Source: Bugulina stolonifera (taxonomy: Eukaryota > Bryozoa > Gymnolaemata > Cheilostomatida > Bugulidae). From it: a stretch of DNA of 64,000 bases. The DNA lies in contig OW285187.1 of NCBI GenBank assembly GCA_935421135.1, positions 33,358,818 to 33,422,817 of the forward strand. Reading direction: 5' to 3'. The position numbers and the translations under genes are program-made. The notes beneath the pieces are model-generated. The model did not search any database. It worked only from the letters and a program-made list of their open reading frames with translations, and was not told the DNA's origin. Positions 1 to 15,000 of this stretch are shown one piece after another; within the stretch, counting starts at the first letter, position 1; each line of letters opens with the position of its first letter.

Positions 1-3000
1 CCAATAATGACATTGAGTTGGCAATCAGTAGGTGTATACAGAGTAACATATGTGAAGTAAAGCTCACCGACTTCCTCCGTCATGTCTGCTCTCACATGTG
101 TCCAGCGAGCCCCACTGACAACCACCCGACAGACCAGGTGTTTGCTGACTCTACCAGTCAAGGTCACGGTCATGCTACTAAGAGTGTCACCTTTCAGAGC
201 AACACTCCTCCACAGGTGCCAGTTGGGCAGGCTGATGTGGTAAAACCAGATAGGAGGTAATTACTACTTCACAAAGTTGCATGTACTATTTACTTTTGTA
301 ATGCAGAGTTATCTGCTCCTTTTTATTTTTTCAGCGTCTTGGGGGTGAATGGCTGGCAATGCCAGGCCATTTACATCTATGACTATTTTGCACTAGTCAT
401 AAACCAAACATATTTTTGATGTATGTGGTGGGCGACTAGAACGCCATTATATTTTACATTTATTATTTTTTAAAATAAATTATTTTATGTGATGGCACCT
501 AGGATGCAATTTCCTCCCACCAGTGTTTGGTGTGATGGCGCCTAAGACGCAATTTCTTGCAATTTCCTCTTAAGAGTGTTTGGGAGTGTTTGGGGAGAAT
601 GTAATGATATCTTTCTTCCTGCTGGTGTAAAGGAGAAATGACCACTGTGGTGGTCTAGTTGTGGGCTAGCTATACACATGCAAGCTAGGAAAAAAGCCTT
701 GAAACAAGCCGAGGCCTACTCAATTGTTTCCTTATCTTCACAGAACAAGGAGACATGACTCCAAGACTAATCAAAGAAAATATAATTTTGGAACAAAATT
801 GTTGCATATTCCTTTTATTTTCCTTTCATTTCACTAACTTTTGTCTCTGGTCCTATATTGGTTGACACTTCCCTGGCTCTATTCGTTGTCTCCAGCTACA
901 GACAACTGCATATACATTATATTAGCTGAGTCCTGAAATAATTTACTACTTTAATTTAATAACTTCCAGAGTTACACCCTGTCTCAAACTCGGAGATTTT
1001 ACTGAAATTTAATTCATCGTATGGAAGTTTCACAACTAAAAAGAACACTGTCCGTATAAACATTCTATTGTATATCTACCTGCAGTTGTTCACCAGATAA
1101 CGCTAATCGTACCTCCAATTTACGGTCACCTGTGACTGTCAGACTGCCTATCTCAGCTCTCAAAGACAGGAAGTGCACCTCTATGGCGTCTGCCCAGAGA
1201 ATCAAGAATAAATTTGCAGATGTCATGGACAAATGGTTCAAACCCATATCTACTTGTGGGGACGTGTTCTACTACTGCCCTCCCCAGTCACTGGATGTGG
1301 TAAGTGTACTCAGTCTCTGGAAATACTTACTAGGAAAGCAGGGTTACACATATACTTTATGTACTCATGTACATGTACTGGTTTTATTCTTTACCTCATA
1401 TTATCAGACTAATGGTGGTAATCACTTTATAGATGTCTGGCTACATGTAGGTTATCCTGCTTACAATTCAAAGAATGCCAAAATGGCCAAGTTTTACATT
1501 ACATACTTCATATGTCTGTCTAGTATTTGAACCCACATATTTATACTAAGTTGGTTGTAATTAGCTGTGGTACTGGTCCAATGGGTCTGATGATGTAAGT
1601 ATGTTTGGTTGCTGCTCTTTTCCTTAGTTTCGCCTTTATTTTGACTTAAACTTCAACACAAGCATATTTCTGTTAAAACGTCTACACACACACACCAGGT
1701 ATATGGAGTACGAGTATATACACAGTATACGGTGTGTGTTGCTGTGGTATACATGTTATGTACCTTTTAGCTCTTACATCAATCACATACGTGTATTATA
1801 ATCTGTTTCACTTTGTGTGCAGACGCATGGTGTCTTGTTAACACATTATGTGATCTTGTTACTGTATTCCACACCTGCCACTGCATCATAACCGTTGTTT
1901 TATTACAGCTGTAGCAGGGAGAATTTCCTAATTCCACTTCAGTTATTTTCATACATAGTATAGTACAATAAATATATACATGTACATGTGCATTGTATGT
2001 CACTAGCCCTAAGTGTATATTTTTCAAAATTTGTGTGGTTTTGTAGCTATTTTTAGATGTTAATTTACCTTTGTATTAATTTTAAGTGGTTTTTGTGATA
2101 TCTGCTATTTTGTGTTTTGGCTTGCTGTGATTGTATAGGAGGATCCGAAGACGGGTGGCTTACAATCTGATGAGTTCTTTGGAGACATGGAGGATGACGC
2201 TCAGCAGTTGAACATGAGGCTATCTCACTCGCTTTCCATGGAGTCTCGTGATATGACAGACTCAATAGCCAGCACTAGACCTCTCTTTGTCTACCTAACA
2301 GCTACCATACACAATGAGAGGGTGCACCAACCCGTCCCCTCTATTCCAGTCTGTCTGTGTAAGCTCTATGTCTGTAATATATTATTTATGTGATGCATCA
2401 TTGTGTTATACTAAGGTGTGTGTAAAATGCAGCCCAAATTGTTTAGCTGCTTGTGGTTTTGACTACTAGGTGATCTGGAGGAAGCGTTCGCAGGTAAAGA
2501 GGCCATCGATGTTCGATCAAACACGGCTAAGATTACACTTGATATTATCTGCATGACTCTGTCCAATGAGGCTAGCACGTATGAAGATACAGGTGAACAG
2601 TACAATGAGGGGGGCGTCAGGCAGACTAGATTCAGCACAACCATCAGCGAGGACGGCAATGCTGAGCTGGAGAAAGGTATCTTGTCTATTTGTAATTTTG
2701 TTTAGAAAACTGCGTTTTGGATTCCATTAAATGCAGTCTTTATTCTGACCGCTTTCCAGGTTTGTTACAAAATACATGTATATCAAAAGATATACACATG
2801 GCATGTGTTATAAGAAGGAGTGCATAGGGAGCCACATGAGTTATGATCTCCTTATTCCAGAAAACTCATTGACTCAAAGTCTCCTTAGTATTTGCTACAA
2901 AAGGATAAAATTTATACGAGTCTGTTACCCTATTCACATGGTTGGTATGTAGAAATGAAGGATGCACTGGCAAGTTGTCTAGAAGGCATTGAGTGGTTGG

Positions 3001-6000
3001 TTCGAGATGAGATTGCTGCAGCAATGAGAACTTCCAACTGTATTAACAAGGAAACGTTGAAGATGGTATCAGAGCATGTGAAAAACAGCCCGAACGAGAA
3101 ATCTTGTAAATATGCTAAAGAGAAGCTGAGATATGTGTTTGGACCAGAGACTAGCCATCCAATGTTCCTTGAGGTACTCCTACTTGTACTATGATAATAT
3201 CTCTCTTGAGGTACTCCTACTTGTACTATGATAGCATCTCTCTTGGGGTACTCCTACTTGTACTATGATAGTATCTCTCTTGAGGTACTCCTACTTGTAC
3301 TATGATAGTATTTCTCTTGAGGTACTCCTACTTGTACTATGATAATATCTCTGAGTTCTACTACCATTATTTACTGTTCCACATATTTATACACCTGGAC
3401 AACACGAATGCAAAAATTCAAGTCAGGTAATATTTAGAGGATTGTAGTACGCTACATGTATACACCTATAATACATGTATACATGTGTGTATATGTATGT
3501 ACATGTACATTGTATATGTGCATGTATGTACATGTACATTGTATATGTGCATGTATGTACATGTACATTGTATATGTATATGTATGTACATGTACATTGT
3601 ATATGTATATGTATGTACATGTACATTGTATATGTATATGTATGTACATGTACATTGTATATGTATATGTATGTACATGTACATTGTATATGTGCATGTA
3701 TGTACATATACATTGTATATGTATATGTATGTACATGTACATTGTATATGTTTGGTTGTAGGAGTTTGTAAGGATGAATGTTACTGGTTACCAGCTGATA
3801 GAATGTGCAGACTATTACTATCTCAGCATAGACAGGGCTAGACTAAAGACTGTTAATTCACAGAATCTACAGAGTCTGCAGAATCTGGAGAATGTGGCTG
3901 ACATACTGCATGGTATAAACAAACACAGTTCTCCTGCTGCTGATGACCGCTCTACTTCTAATCATATAGGTAGGTCAGCATTGTGTCTAAGGTATCATAT
4001 AGATAGGTCAGCATTGTGTCTAAGGTATCATATAGATAGGTCAGCATTGTGTCTAAGGTATCATATAGATAGGTCAGCATTGTCATTACCATGCATATAG
4101 ATAAAATTAGTGTAATTAGTTATCTACATTTAGGATAAGAACTTGGTATATATATTGTATATTATATATACAGTGTATATATATATATACATGTAGCTCA
4201 GTCTCTATATTCACTCTGCATGTTATTAGATATGGACACCAGTGTAGAAATACTTACATGTTATTAGATATGGACACCAGTGTAGAAATACTTACATGTT
4301 ATTAGATATGGACACTAGTGTAGAAATACTTACATGTTATTAGATATGGACACCAGTATAGAAATACTTACATGTTATTAGATATGGACACCAGTGTAGA
4401 AATACTTACATGTTATTAGATATGGACATTAGTGTAGAAATACTTACATGTTATTAGATATGGACACCAGTGTAGAAATACTTACATGTTATTAGATATG
4501 GACACCAGTGTAGAAATACTTACATGTTATTAGATATGGACACTAGTGTAGAAATACTTACATGTTATTAGATATGGACACTAGTGTAGAAATACTTACA
4601 TGTTATTAGATATGGACACTAGTGTAGAAATACTTACATGTTATTAGATATGGACACTAGTGTAGAAATACTTACATGTTATTAGATATGGACACTAGTG
4701 TAGAAATACTTACATGCTATTAGATATGGACACCAGTATAGAAATACTTACATGTTATTAGATATGGACACTAGTGTAGAAATACTTACATGTTATTAGA
4801 TATGGACACTAGTGTAGAAATACTTACATGTTATTAGATATGGACACTAGTGTAGAAATACTTACATGTTATTAGATATGGACACTAGTGTAGAAATACT
4901 TACATGTTATTAGATATGGACACTAGTGTAGAAATACTTACATGCTATTAGATATGGACACCAGTATAGAAATACTTACATGTTATTAGATATGGACACT
5001 AGTGTAGAAATACTTACATGTTATTAGATATGGACACTAGTGTAGAAATACTTACATGTTATTAGATATGGACACTAGTGTAGAAATACTTACATGTTAT
5101 TAGATATGGACACTAGTGTAGAAATACTTACATGTTATTAGATATGGACACCAGTGTAGAAATACTTACATGTTATTAGATATGGACACCAGTGTAGAAA
5201 TACTTACAAGTGATGCGAGACCCAGTCCTAAGTTACCAACAGCTCGAAGTAACTCACTTCCACGACAGCAACTAGACACTGCTTGGTGTCCAACCTTTAT
5301 GATGCCTGCTGAGACTGTAGATGCCCAATCCCTTGATAATGAAGAGGACAGTTGTAGTGACAGTGTGGTGGTGAGTACTAGCAGGTGCTATAAATAATAG
5401 TAACAATGTGATAGTGGTAGTGTGGTAGGTCCTATAGGTTGTAGTGGTAGTGGCACTGTGGTTGGTACTATCAGTTATAGCACGGCAGTTTCTGATGTTA
5501 TTAATTTTGATCATCTTGTAATTTCTAATTTGGCTATGAAGGTGTTGAAGGATGATATGGATGAGGAAGACATGACTAGCCCCATCCCCATATCAGGTAG
5601 AAGTGGGAACAGCCATGCCTCTGGTGCTGAGGCAGATGACAGTGGGAATCCCTTGGAAAGGGAGACAATCCTGAATAGTCTTCCTCGGGGTAACCCCATA
5701 GATCACTGGAACAGGTGCGTGATGAACCACGACATTCTAAATGCTATCATCATATTCTTATATGTTATTCATAACTGTGAATTTAGAGCATACACATATA
5801 ACCTTACATATTATGTGCTGTATGTACTGTGTACATTGTATGCTCCTTATGTACTGTATATGCTCTATGCACGGCAAGTACTGTATATACTGTATGCACC
5901 GTACGTACTGTATGTACTGTATAGACTGTATGCACTGCATGTACTGTATATAATGCATGTACTGTATATACTATATGCACTGCATGTACTGTATGTACTG

Positions 6001-9000
6001 TATGCGCCGTACGTACTGTATATTATACTGTATGCACTGCATGTACTGTATGCACCATACGTACTGTATATACTCTATGCATGCACTGCATGTACTGTAT
6101 GTACTCTGTTGTTGACAGAGATGAAGATGAGTATGGAAGTAAGTGTGGATCCTTACCGAAGGCATTCAGCTCTTGTAATGTCAACAGTGATTGCTCGTCT
6201 GGCCGTAAGATATTAAAACGTGTCGCAAGTGGCCCTCATGACCTTCACTCCTCAGATTTCTCAAGTAAACCTAAAATCAGGTTTGTATATCTAGTCACAT
6301 GACTTCCTCGTGGTGTATAATACATGTACTCAATATAAGGATCATTGCTTGAACCGGGTAGGATACAATATAACTAAATGCTACCAATAAGCATACTGTC
6401 CTGTTCTCTATACATGTAAATGGTATATGCTGGGATTCCATTGCAGACATTGTAGCGAAGACACAGGAAGAAGTAAGAGAGCGACATTTGCTGCCAATGT
6501 ACGTTCCCCTCCCACGACCTCCAACCCTTTCATGATGTCTATGAGAGAGTCAAGTGAACCTGAATCTGGTAGCAGATCACGTAATCCATCCGGACCACTC
6601 ACTCCTGTCAGCATGAGGAACAATGGCTCAATGGGCAGCGGTACGTTTATACATGCTCTATTATGATACAGCTATATACACGTTTATATTGTATATACAA
6701 TGTATACTTGTATATACACTCATATTCAATGTAATGTTATGTAAATGGTTCGAGGTTTTACGCAGCTCAGTTTCAGCTTTCAGTTTCAGTTTTCAGCTTA
6801 GTTTTCAGTTTTCTACTCTAGTCAAATAGTGTCAACAATGTTATGTTATATACTAAATAGGTTTCTGTTTAGCAGACAGTCGCTGATTGGTTAAAAATGA
6901 ACTATACCAGTTTTAATAGACAAAGAATGTGAAATTATGCTTATTTTCTATGTGATCGATGGCCATAGCTTCAGCTCATTTGAGGGTGGGACAACTCCAG
7001 TGAGTCGCAAACAAATATCACATGTAGTCTTCAATGGGTGGACAATGTTGGGGGGGGGGTCATTGGTTTCAGTTCTAGTGAGTAAAATGATAACAGCTGC
7101 ATTTACCGACTACTATTATGACATATTATATACTATTATATGTTTGGTATCTGTTCCACATTGTCCACAGCTTCAGATTCATCCTCATCTTCGGAGAGTG
7201 ATCCAGGTAATGACACCCCTAGACTGCATTGTGTTGGATAAGCACAGCTTCATGTAAATTGCATTGTTTACTTACTGTGCCGTATTAGTACATCCCTGTA
7301 GATATGTGATGCTCCGGTAGGGTGGATTGTTGCAGGGGTGGCTACATATTGTTGCTTTTATTTAGTAGACATGGAGGAGCTGAATTAATATTCTTCGAGA
7401 ATGAAAGCAATTGTCTAACCAAGTTGTAAATTTTGTTGCATTATTCATAGTTACACATATAACACATTTCCTTATTGAAAAACATGCAATAATTGTGTGG
7501 AATAATATTTATTAGCAATGAAAGGTTTTGCTTCTATTTCTGTTTATTCCATCCATAGACAACAGTAACACCAGTGTGACTGCAATTGCTGTGGTAGTCA
7601 ACGATAACATATTAACTGAAATTTTATCTGTGTAGCTTTTAGTTAGTCCATTTTCCTGTTTGATGTTTGATGTTAATATAATTTTGTAAATGTTGTTGAA
7701 TCAATTCTAGCACATGACACGAGATATTGTTTTTACGTGTGTCATTTTAATATAAATAGTTCTCACACGCCAAGCACCTTCATCAGAGCTCCCTTATATG
7801 GGCATCTTCTTTTCACATGCATGCATTTCATTGGTTGTCAGGTATTTGGTTTAAAATTGATAATAATAATATAAGTTCTTATACAATGCATGAGTCTGTA
7901 GAGGTAAAGGGCTGGAACTAGCTAACTATGATAACACTGATAATTATATGTACATATAAATCATGTTCTATCATGCACTGTCTACTTGTGCTATATACTC
8001 AGTCTAACATCAATCTAGGTGTCAGTCGAATGAGACTAATTGGTCATTTTGTGCCTATACTACATGTATATATCAGACTATCAATATTTCTCTCTCTGCA
8101 CACAGGTTATGAGGCTGACTTTAGTGATGAGGAGGGGACTGGTGGAGGACTCTCTCTTGTTGATATGGGAACGAGAAGCCATCAGATGCCCGATTTCTGG
8201 CTTATCATGCAAGTCGTATCAAATGACTCGGATAGTCACACGCAGGTAAACAAACCATCTAACCTCAGGCCAGCCCAAGTAGACGTAGACACTGACTACA
8301 GAGTTGATGTGTTCTTCCACACTAGGTAAGCTGAAATGGTGGTTTTAATTAGTGGAGGAGGAGGTATATTTCTTATTTCTATTGTGTGTTTTTGCCCAAA
8401 TATTGTATAAACTATTATATCAGAAAATTACTGTGGCTGATTTCTGCCACACAGTGTAAAACTAAATTGCGATTTACATGATACTGAATCCTAAAATAAA
8501 TGAAATAAAAATTAAATTCACCTGAAATAAAATAAATCATGTGAAACTAAACTGAAAGTTAAATAAAATATGAAGTTCATATGAAACTGAAAGTGAACTC
8601 ACATGAAACGAAAACGAAAAACGCCTGAAACCAAAATGCCAATTCACATGAAACAAAATTTATGGGGGCGTTACTTATTGTGGCAAAACGAAACTACACC
8701 TCCACCTTGGCGTAGAGATACACTTGCGTCTTTGAGATTATTGGGTATCATTAATAATTTGATATAGCAAATGTCATCAATTTAGTCCATTGATTTTTAT
8801 ATTTTCACATTATTATTGAAATACTCAAAATAAAGGAATTAGCACAAAATGAACAAATGTAGCAGTTAGTAATACTCTTGCAGTACTAATAAGATCAAGA
8901 CTTGAGAGTATGAATGAATGAATGAATGAATATTTTGTAATAGTTTTAATGTAATATTAATAGTGATTTTGTAATTTTGCAGCAAAATTTATCATTAAAT

Positions 9001-12000
9001 CACAAAAACTTTAAACAAGTTGTAAATATTTTTGATAAAATGTTATTATTTTTTTCGAGACTATCAAAATGTAATACTTATTTTTTATTAAAAATACTGT
9101 AAATACTCTCATAAAAGCGTGTTGTTACTAATATTCGCCTTCCTACAAGTAAGTTGATGAAATACATATTATACTTTTATTATTTGCATCTAAAGTAAAC
9201 ACCAAAATGCAATTAAAAATACCAAAATAATGGACTATTTTCTGTCACACCACTCATGTACTAAATGCAGTTTCGTTTTGTTGTTATGAGTAACACCCCC
9301 AATTTTCATTTCAGGTGAATTGCAATTTGGTTTCATGTGAGTTCACTTTCAGTTTCATATGAACTGCAAATTTTATTTAAATATCAGTTTGGTTTCACAT
9401 GACTTATTTTATTTCAGGTAAATTTAATTTTTATTTCATTCATTTTAGGATTCAGTATCATGTAAATTGCAATTTAGTTTCACATTGTGTGGCAGAAATC
9501 GGCCACGGTAGAAAATTCTAATCATGCATGTGCATGTGCATGTATGTAAATAGTAAGCAAGATGGTTCAGCCAAGTCATCACTGATGTACCTGTACAATG
9601 TGTATTTATAGTTCAACCATGTACAATGTGTATTTATAGTTCAACCATGTACAATGTGTATTTATAGTTCAACCATGTACAATGTATAATAATCTAATAG
9701 ATATACGTTTTTTGCTGTCAAATTTATCAGTGAAGAGGCGGAGAGGCACTTCTCAGATAGTCTCAAAGGTAACATACCCAAGGACCAGGTGTTTAACCGT
9801 GTCCTCGGTGAGATACGAAAGACTTGTAAACTGGTCAACCAGCGCCTGCTCCTCCGAGACCTGCATAACAAGCGAAGGTGAGCAAGGAAGGCAGAGATAT
9901 GACTATACAATAAGTGTATTTGAATACACTTGTTATATATTTTGATATCAGTTAGTCAATGTGGTCTTCAAATTATTTTTTCTCCCACTTGCGTAGTATA
10001 ATATTACTGTATGTGGTTTTACTGCATTTAGATGTGATGTGTTGCTGGAAGAGGATTGGGATGATGAGCTCATCTCTAATGAGAGTAAACAAGGCAGGAG
10101 ACCCAATGACGGTTTGTATTATATACCTGTATATGTGAATCCGATATTTATATATACAATAGATGTAGGTCCAACTAGCCTTTTTGTCTACATGGAGATT
10201 TTCTAATGGTTTATAACTATTAGCAATTTATTCACTGTTGAATCTTTAAAATATGATCCACAGCCCTATGATAAAATCCTGCTCTGTAATAAACCCAGCA
10301 GGTCTCCTGTGTATATCATGTGTAATGGTTGTATGTCTTACCTGTTTTGTGCTGATTCTCAGACTCGGACGGAGACACTGAGCATGTGTCTGAAGAAGAA
10401 TATCTGTATGCTAGGACAGAATTTCCACACGGCCACTTCAAGTGTGATCTGCAGTGGGAGAAGGTCTTTCATCTCAACCCGAGACTCAAAAGTGGTAAAA
10501 ACAAAGCAAACGCTAACCGAGGTAAATGAGATGCTCCTGTCAACCTTCTACTTTAATATGTATCAACTGTATAATGTTGGCCATTTCGGTGTGTGTACAT
10601 GTACCTGGTATGTATTTCAGGATTCCTTGGACTCAAAGCTGTGTTGAGTAATCTAGCCATCACCAACAGAAGTAACATGTTTGTCCATAAAGAGAACCAG
10701 ACAGAGAACATCTTCTACCTGAGGTTTGCCTTTCATTCACTCTCACACTACCGTGCTATTTATATACTACTGGGCTGTTTCTTCATTCATTGACACTGTC
10801 TAAGTTGTCTTCTCATGTTATGTATATAGATTATCCGAGTGTGGTGATACCAAGTCAGATGTCTATGATGAGGCGAGGAGCTCAATGGGAGATTCCCACA
10901 TAGCCTCTGCTTTGCTGTCTAGAAGTTCTTCTATAAGATCTATGTCTAGGTACAAAGAAGATAGTGACGTAAGTACCCCCTCCCACTTATACTCGTATAG
11001 TATGCTGTTTGTCCCTGCAATGGACAGACAACTCTTATGTGCACTATCAATTACGAGCTCACCTCGCTGTTTCATCTGCATGCTGTAATTTATAAAATTA
11101 ATTTATAAAATTTATATTAATTTATAGAATTAGTAGAAACGCATCTGTCACATATCAATTTGACTCTGTATCGTCTCTTCATACCTCTCACACAGATGCT
11201 GTGAATTTTATCAATCTCATATTCTAGAGTTCACGGAGACAGTCTGTAGATGAGACGGAGGATACTCAATCCATGGCGTCTGGTAGGACATCAGTGTTCA
11301 AACGCCACCATTCCACTGATGATGGCATTAAACTCTCAGTCTATGGCATTGACCCTGTTGGTACGTCGGCTCTCCAGTGCAAACATAAATTCCTTTCTTT
11401 CATGATTCACTGTTCTAGGACTTGTACACAGTTGTATAAAGGTGACTGTGTTCCATGTATTACTGAGTGAATGCATACTTCCATTCTAGGTTCTGATATT
11501 AAAGTCGAACTGGTGAAGGTTCTGGAAGCTCGGCTAGACAAGACTATACTCGGAGAAATCGGCACTCTTCTATTTAGAAACCCAAACCACATGCTCACAC
11601 CCCAAGATGTACAGGTTAGTTATAGTTTGTGAATGGAAGCTGTCTACTGCATCCAAATACACGCTACTACTAAAGTAGACTAATATATTTATATGCTTTG
11701 TAGAAAGGTTTACCAAAATTCCAGTCAATTGTATCAATATCAGACAATCATGTTAGGTCATGTTGCTTACTGTAATTATGCTATTTGTTATTGCATCACA
11801 GGTAAGTTGCACTTGCACAATCATGTAGTTTGTTATGGAAATTGTACATCTGAGTGTTATTGTAATAATATGTGTGACTGTAGTTTGTGCAGAAGAAGGA
11901 AGCCCCTACGGTGTCGCTCACTCTCAGCCTACCGGATGATGTGTTACATCATCAGACTGCAGTCCTGCACTACCTGCGCCAAAACCTGCTACTCCCTGAC

Positions 12001-15000
12001 ATCTTCTTCCATGCCAAGTACCAGGACAGTGACTACAAGTTTATGGACTACACTGAGTCAGTAGAGGGCGCTAGTCCTATGTTAGACTGTAATACTTTCC
12101 TCTTTAACAAATCTCCAGCCTATCAAAATGCAGGTATGTGCTGTTTGTACTGCGTAAAGATCCTTGTACATGCCTATGGAGTTGTTAGTTCTATACGTAC
12201 GTTCCCTGCGTGATGTGACTATTGTATATGTGTCACTGCTGTTCACATGTAGTGTAGCGTATGTAGTGTACATGTAGTATCGTGCATGCATATAGTTTAA
12301 TGTTAGGTGGTAGTCATGCCTGTACATGGTACAGGACAGCGTTATGTATACAGTATGTTCACGTCTAGGTCTCGCACTGATATATCTCCAGCTCATAGAC
12401 AGCATGGGTCACCCTAAGAAACTTCTAGACTGTCCCAAACCAGATATGGACGGTTGGAAGAAGCTAAGCAAGTCTTCATTTGAAAGGTGAAAATTTTCTT
12501 CCTCTATTAATGTATTGCTTACATTGATATTCGCATAGGAAATTTAGAGAAGAACGTTTGCGACTAACCATAATACTGTGGAGCACTATTTTTCCTGTAG
12601 TATATGAATACATATTATTGTGTATAATACATGTACCATAAAACTTGTTTATGACCAAGAAGCGATTTACTGTATCTCAATTATATATGATAATAAATTA
12701 ACTCTTGTAGACTGACTCAAGTGTGTAAAGTTCCCAGTGAGAAGTCGACTCCTAAATCAATGAGTACTGCTGCCTACATCAGGTTCAGGTAATGCTGGCC
12801 TTACTTTACTGTTATGATGCATCATACTCTCTACCTCCTGTGCAAGGTACAGATATATAACCACATGTTTACATAAAACGTACACCTACATGTGTGTTTA
12901 TATTATATTACAGTATATGGTCGAGGGGAGAGATAGACATTAATGCACTGGAAAATCAGCTGACCACATGTGTTCGACACTCTCTATGTGACTTTGTGTG
13001 TGAATACTTTGCCTTTACAGCACCCCTGTGTGCTGTACCTGCCGACCTGCTAGCTGAAGCTCATAACTCTAGTCAACATTTCTCTTTACCCACCAAAGGT
13101 ATACCTCTCATAATATGTACATACTACTCATAATATGTACAGCTACCTGCACACCAAAGGTATACCTCTCATAATATGTACAACTGCCTACATACTGGAT
13201 AAATGTTGGTTTCAAATGTCTAGTTTGTGTTATTGGTGTGGGAAAAATATTCTTCCCTTGATGAACTGCAGAAACGTTGGTTCTATTGTTTCCAGTGGAA
13301 GATGCCCTTGGTTTAACATTGTGATTTTTGTTAGTTGTCTTCTCTTGAGAAAATTGTGCTAAAGGAGTTTTCCTCTCTTTCTCAACGCAAGCAACTCTTA
13401 CACTTCCAAATTCTCCTTTTCTGGTTTAGGGTGTAATTTTTTAATCTTCAATCTTGAATCTGTAAAGTATTATTTACTGTATTATTTATTGCTTTATGCT
13501 GTATTTGTTTTGTGGTGTTGTATTGAATGTACTTATTCAAACTTCACATGAATTCTGTGGTTTTCATGTAGGTAACACAACTCCAAAGAACATGTCTAGC
13601 AAGCATACAACCCTCAGTAAAACTAAATCAACCTCCACAAGTGCTTTCTCATTCAACTTAGACCATGTGGCCATGAGGGAGCAAGTGTCCTCACCCACTC
13701 TTTCTGTAAGTAAATAACCCTTTGATCAAGGTTACCTTCCTCTGCTGTGTGCTGTGGTGAGAGGCAACATACATGTAATGTACTTCACTGGCGTTAGTAC
13801 TCGTGAGTTAGTGCTGTTATGTATCATTTGTTAGCTAAGGTTTCAGCGTGCACCATATGGTAGCTAAGATGTTCGCGTCACTGTATGATAGGTAAGGTGT
13901 CAGCATCACTGTATGATAAGTGAGGTGTCAGCATGTATTATATGCTCTTACTTCAGGTTACTGACAGTATTGGTGATACTAGTAAGAGTAGCGTGCAGCA
14001 AGAGGTAGACAGATACATGTTTGGAGAGAAGGGGCACCTGCTACCATTCTACACAGATACCCTGATAGACTGGCTAGACTACTGTACTGGTCTGGGTAAG
14101 TTATCTTTCTTTCTGAGTCATGATGTACATGTATGTGCATTTATGTGATGAAATATCAGTAGATATTGCGTGCTTTCCAAGTCCACTGGCTATTTTGACG
14201 TTGCCATACCTTTACTTTCCAGTGTACCCTGTGAGCCTAAGTTAGACATGCATGGGTATATCTATATGTTACTGCCAACATATCAATTCTCTATTCCCAT
14301 GTGTAACCATGTTGTAGGTATGCCAGCGCTGACTAAGGTATCGTGCGGTCTGCTCAATGATTGTATTGTTGACCCTGTCATGATGGAGTTTGAGTCAGTA
14401 GTACGAGATTTACCTGGAGTTAGTATTCAAGCCTTCCGGCTGGTGGAGAACCTGTATGTACCTTACCAGACATCAAAGAACCCTCTAGCTGTAAGTTCAC
14501 GGTAACTGTTGGCACTTGACCAAATATATCTCTCTGGACCTGTGCGTATCAATGAAAACTAACCATAATAAAATGTGTGCTATTATTATATTTTGCATCA
14601 TAGTAAACACATGTTGCTCTGGAATACTTTAGAAGATCTGGAATTCATTTTTGCTGTGTATATCACAACATGAAGCATACCGTGCATTTGGTTGTATGTA
14701 CCACTTGTTATGCACATTATATGTACCACTTGTTATGCACATTGTATGTACCACTTGTTATGCACATTGTATGTACCACTTGTTATGCAAATTGTATATA
14801 CATGTACTATTTGCTATGCACATTGTATATACCACTTGTTATGCACATTGTATATATACATGTACCACTTATTGTGCACATTGTTGTATATTTTCAGGAT
14901 AAAGCGGAATCTGAGGGTAATGAAGCTTTTAAACATCTGAACTCTCCGTACTCTGATCTTTCTGGTGGTCACATACTTACTGTGAGAAACAGACAACTCT

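Noticed and set aside
3423..3841. Several overlapping open frames rich in M, Y, V, C and H on both strands
   Set aside because: By-product of the 29-bp TACATGTA repeat; no start context, no similarity.
4221..5208. Regular 38-bp repeats resembling a CRISPR array
   Set aside because: There are no spacers; the units are contiguous and the sequence lies in an animal intron.
5588..6165. Open frames rich in VLYVLYAL or IQYIQYMQC
   Set aside because: They come from the GTACTGTATGCA repeat in an intron.
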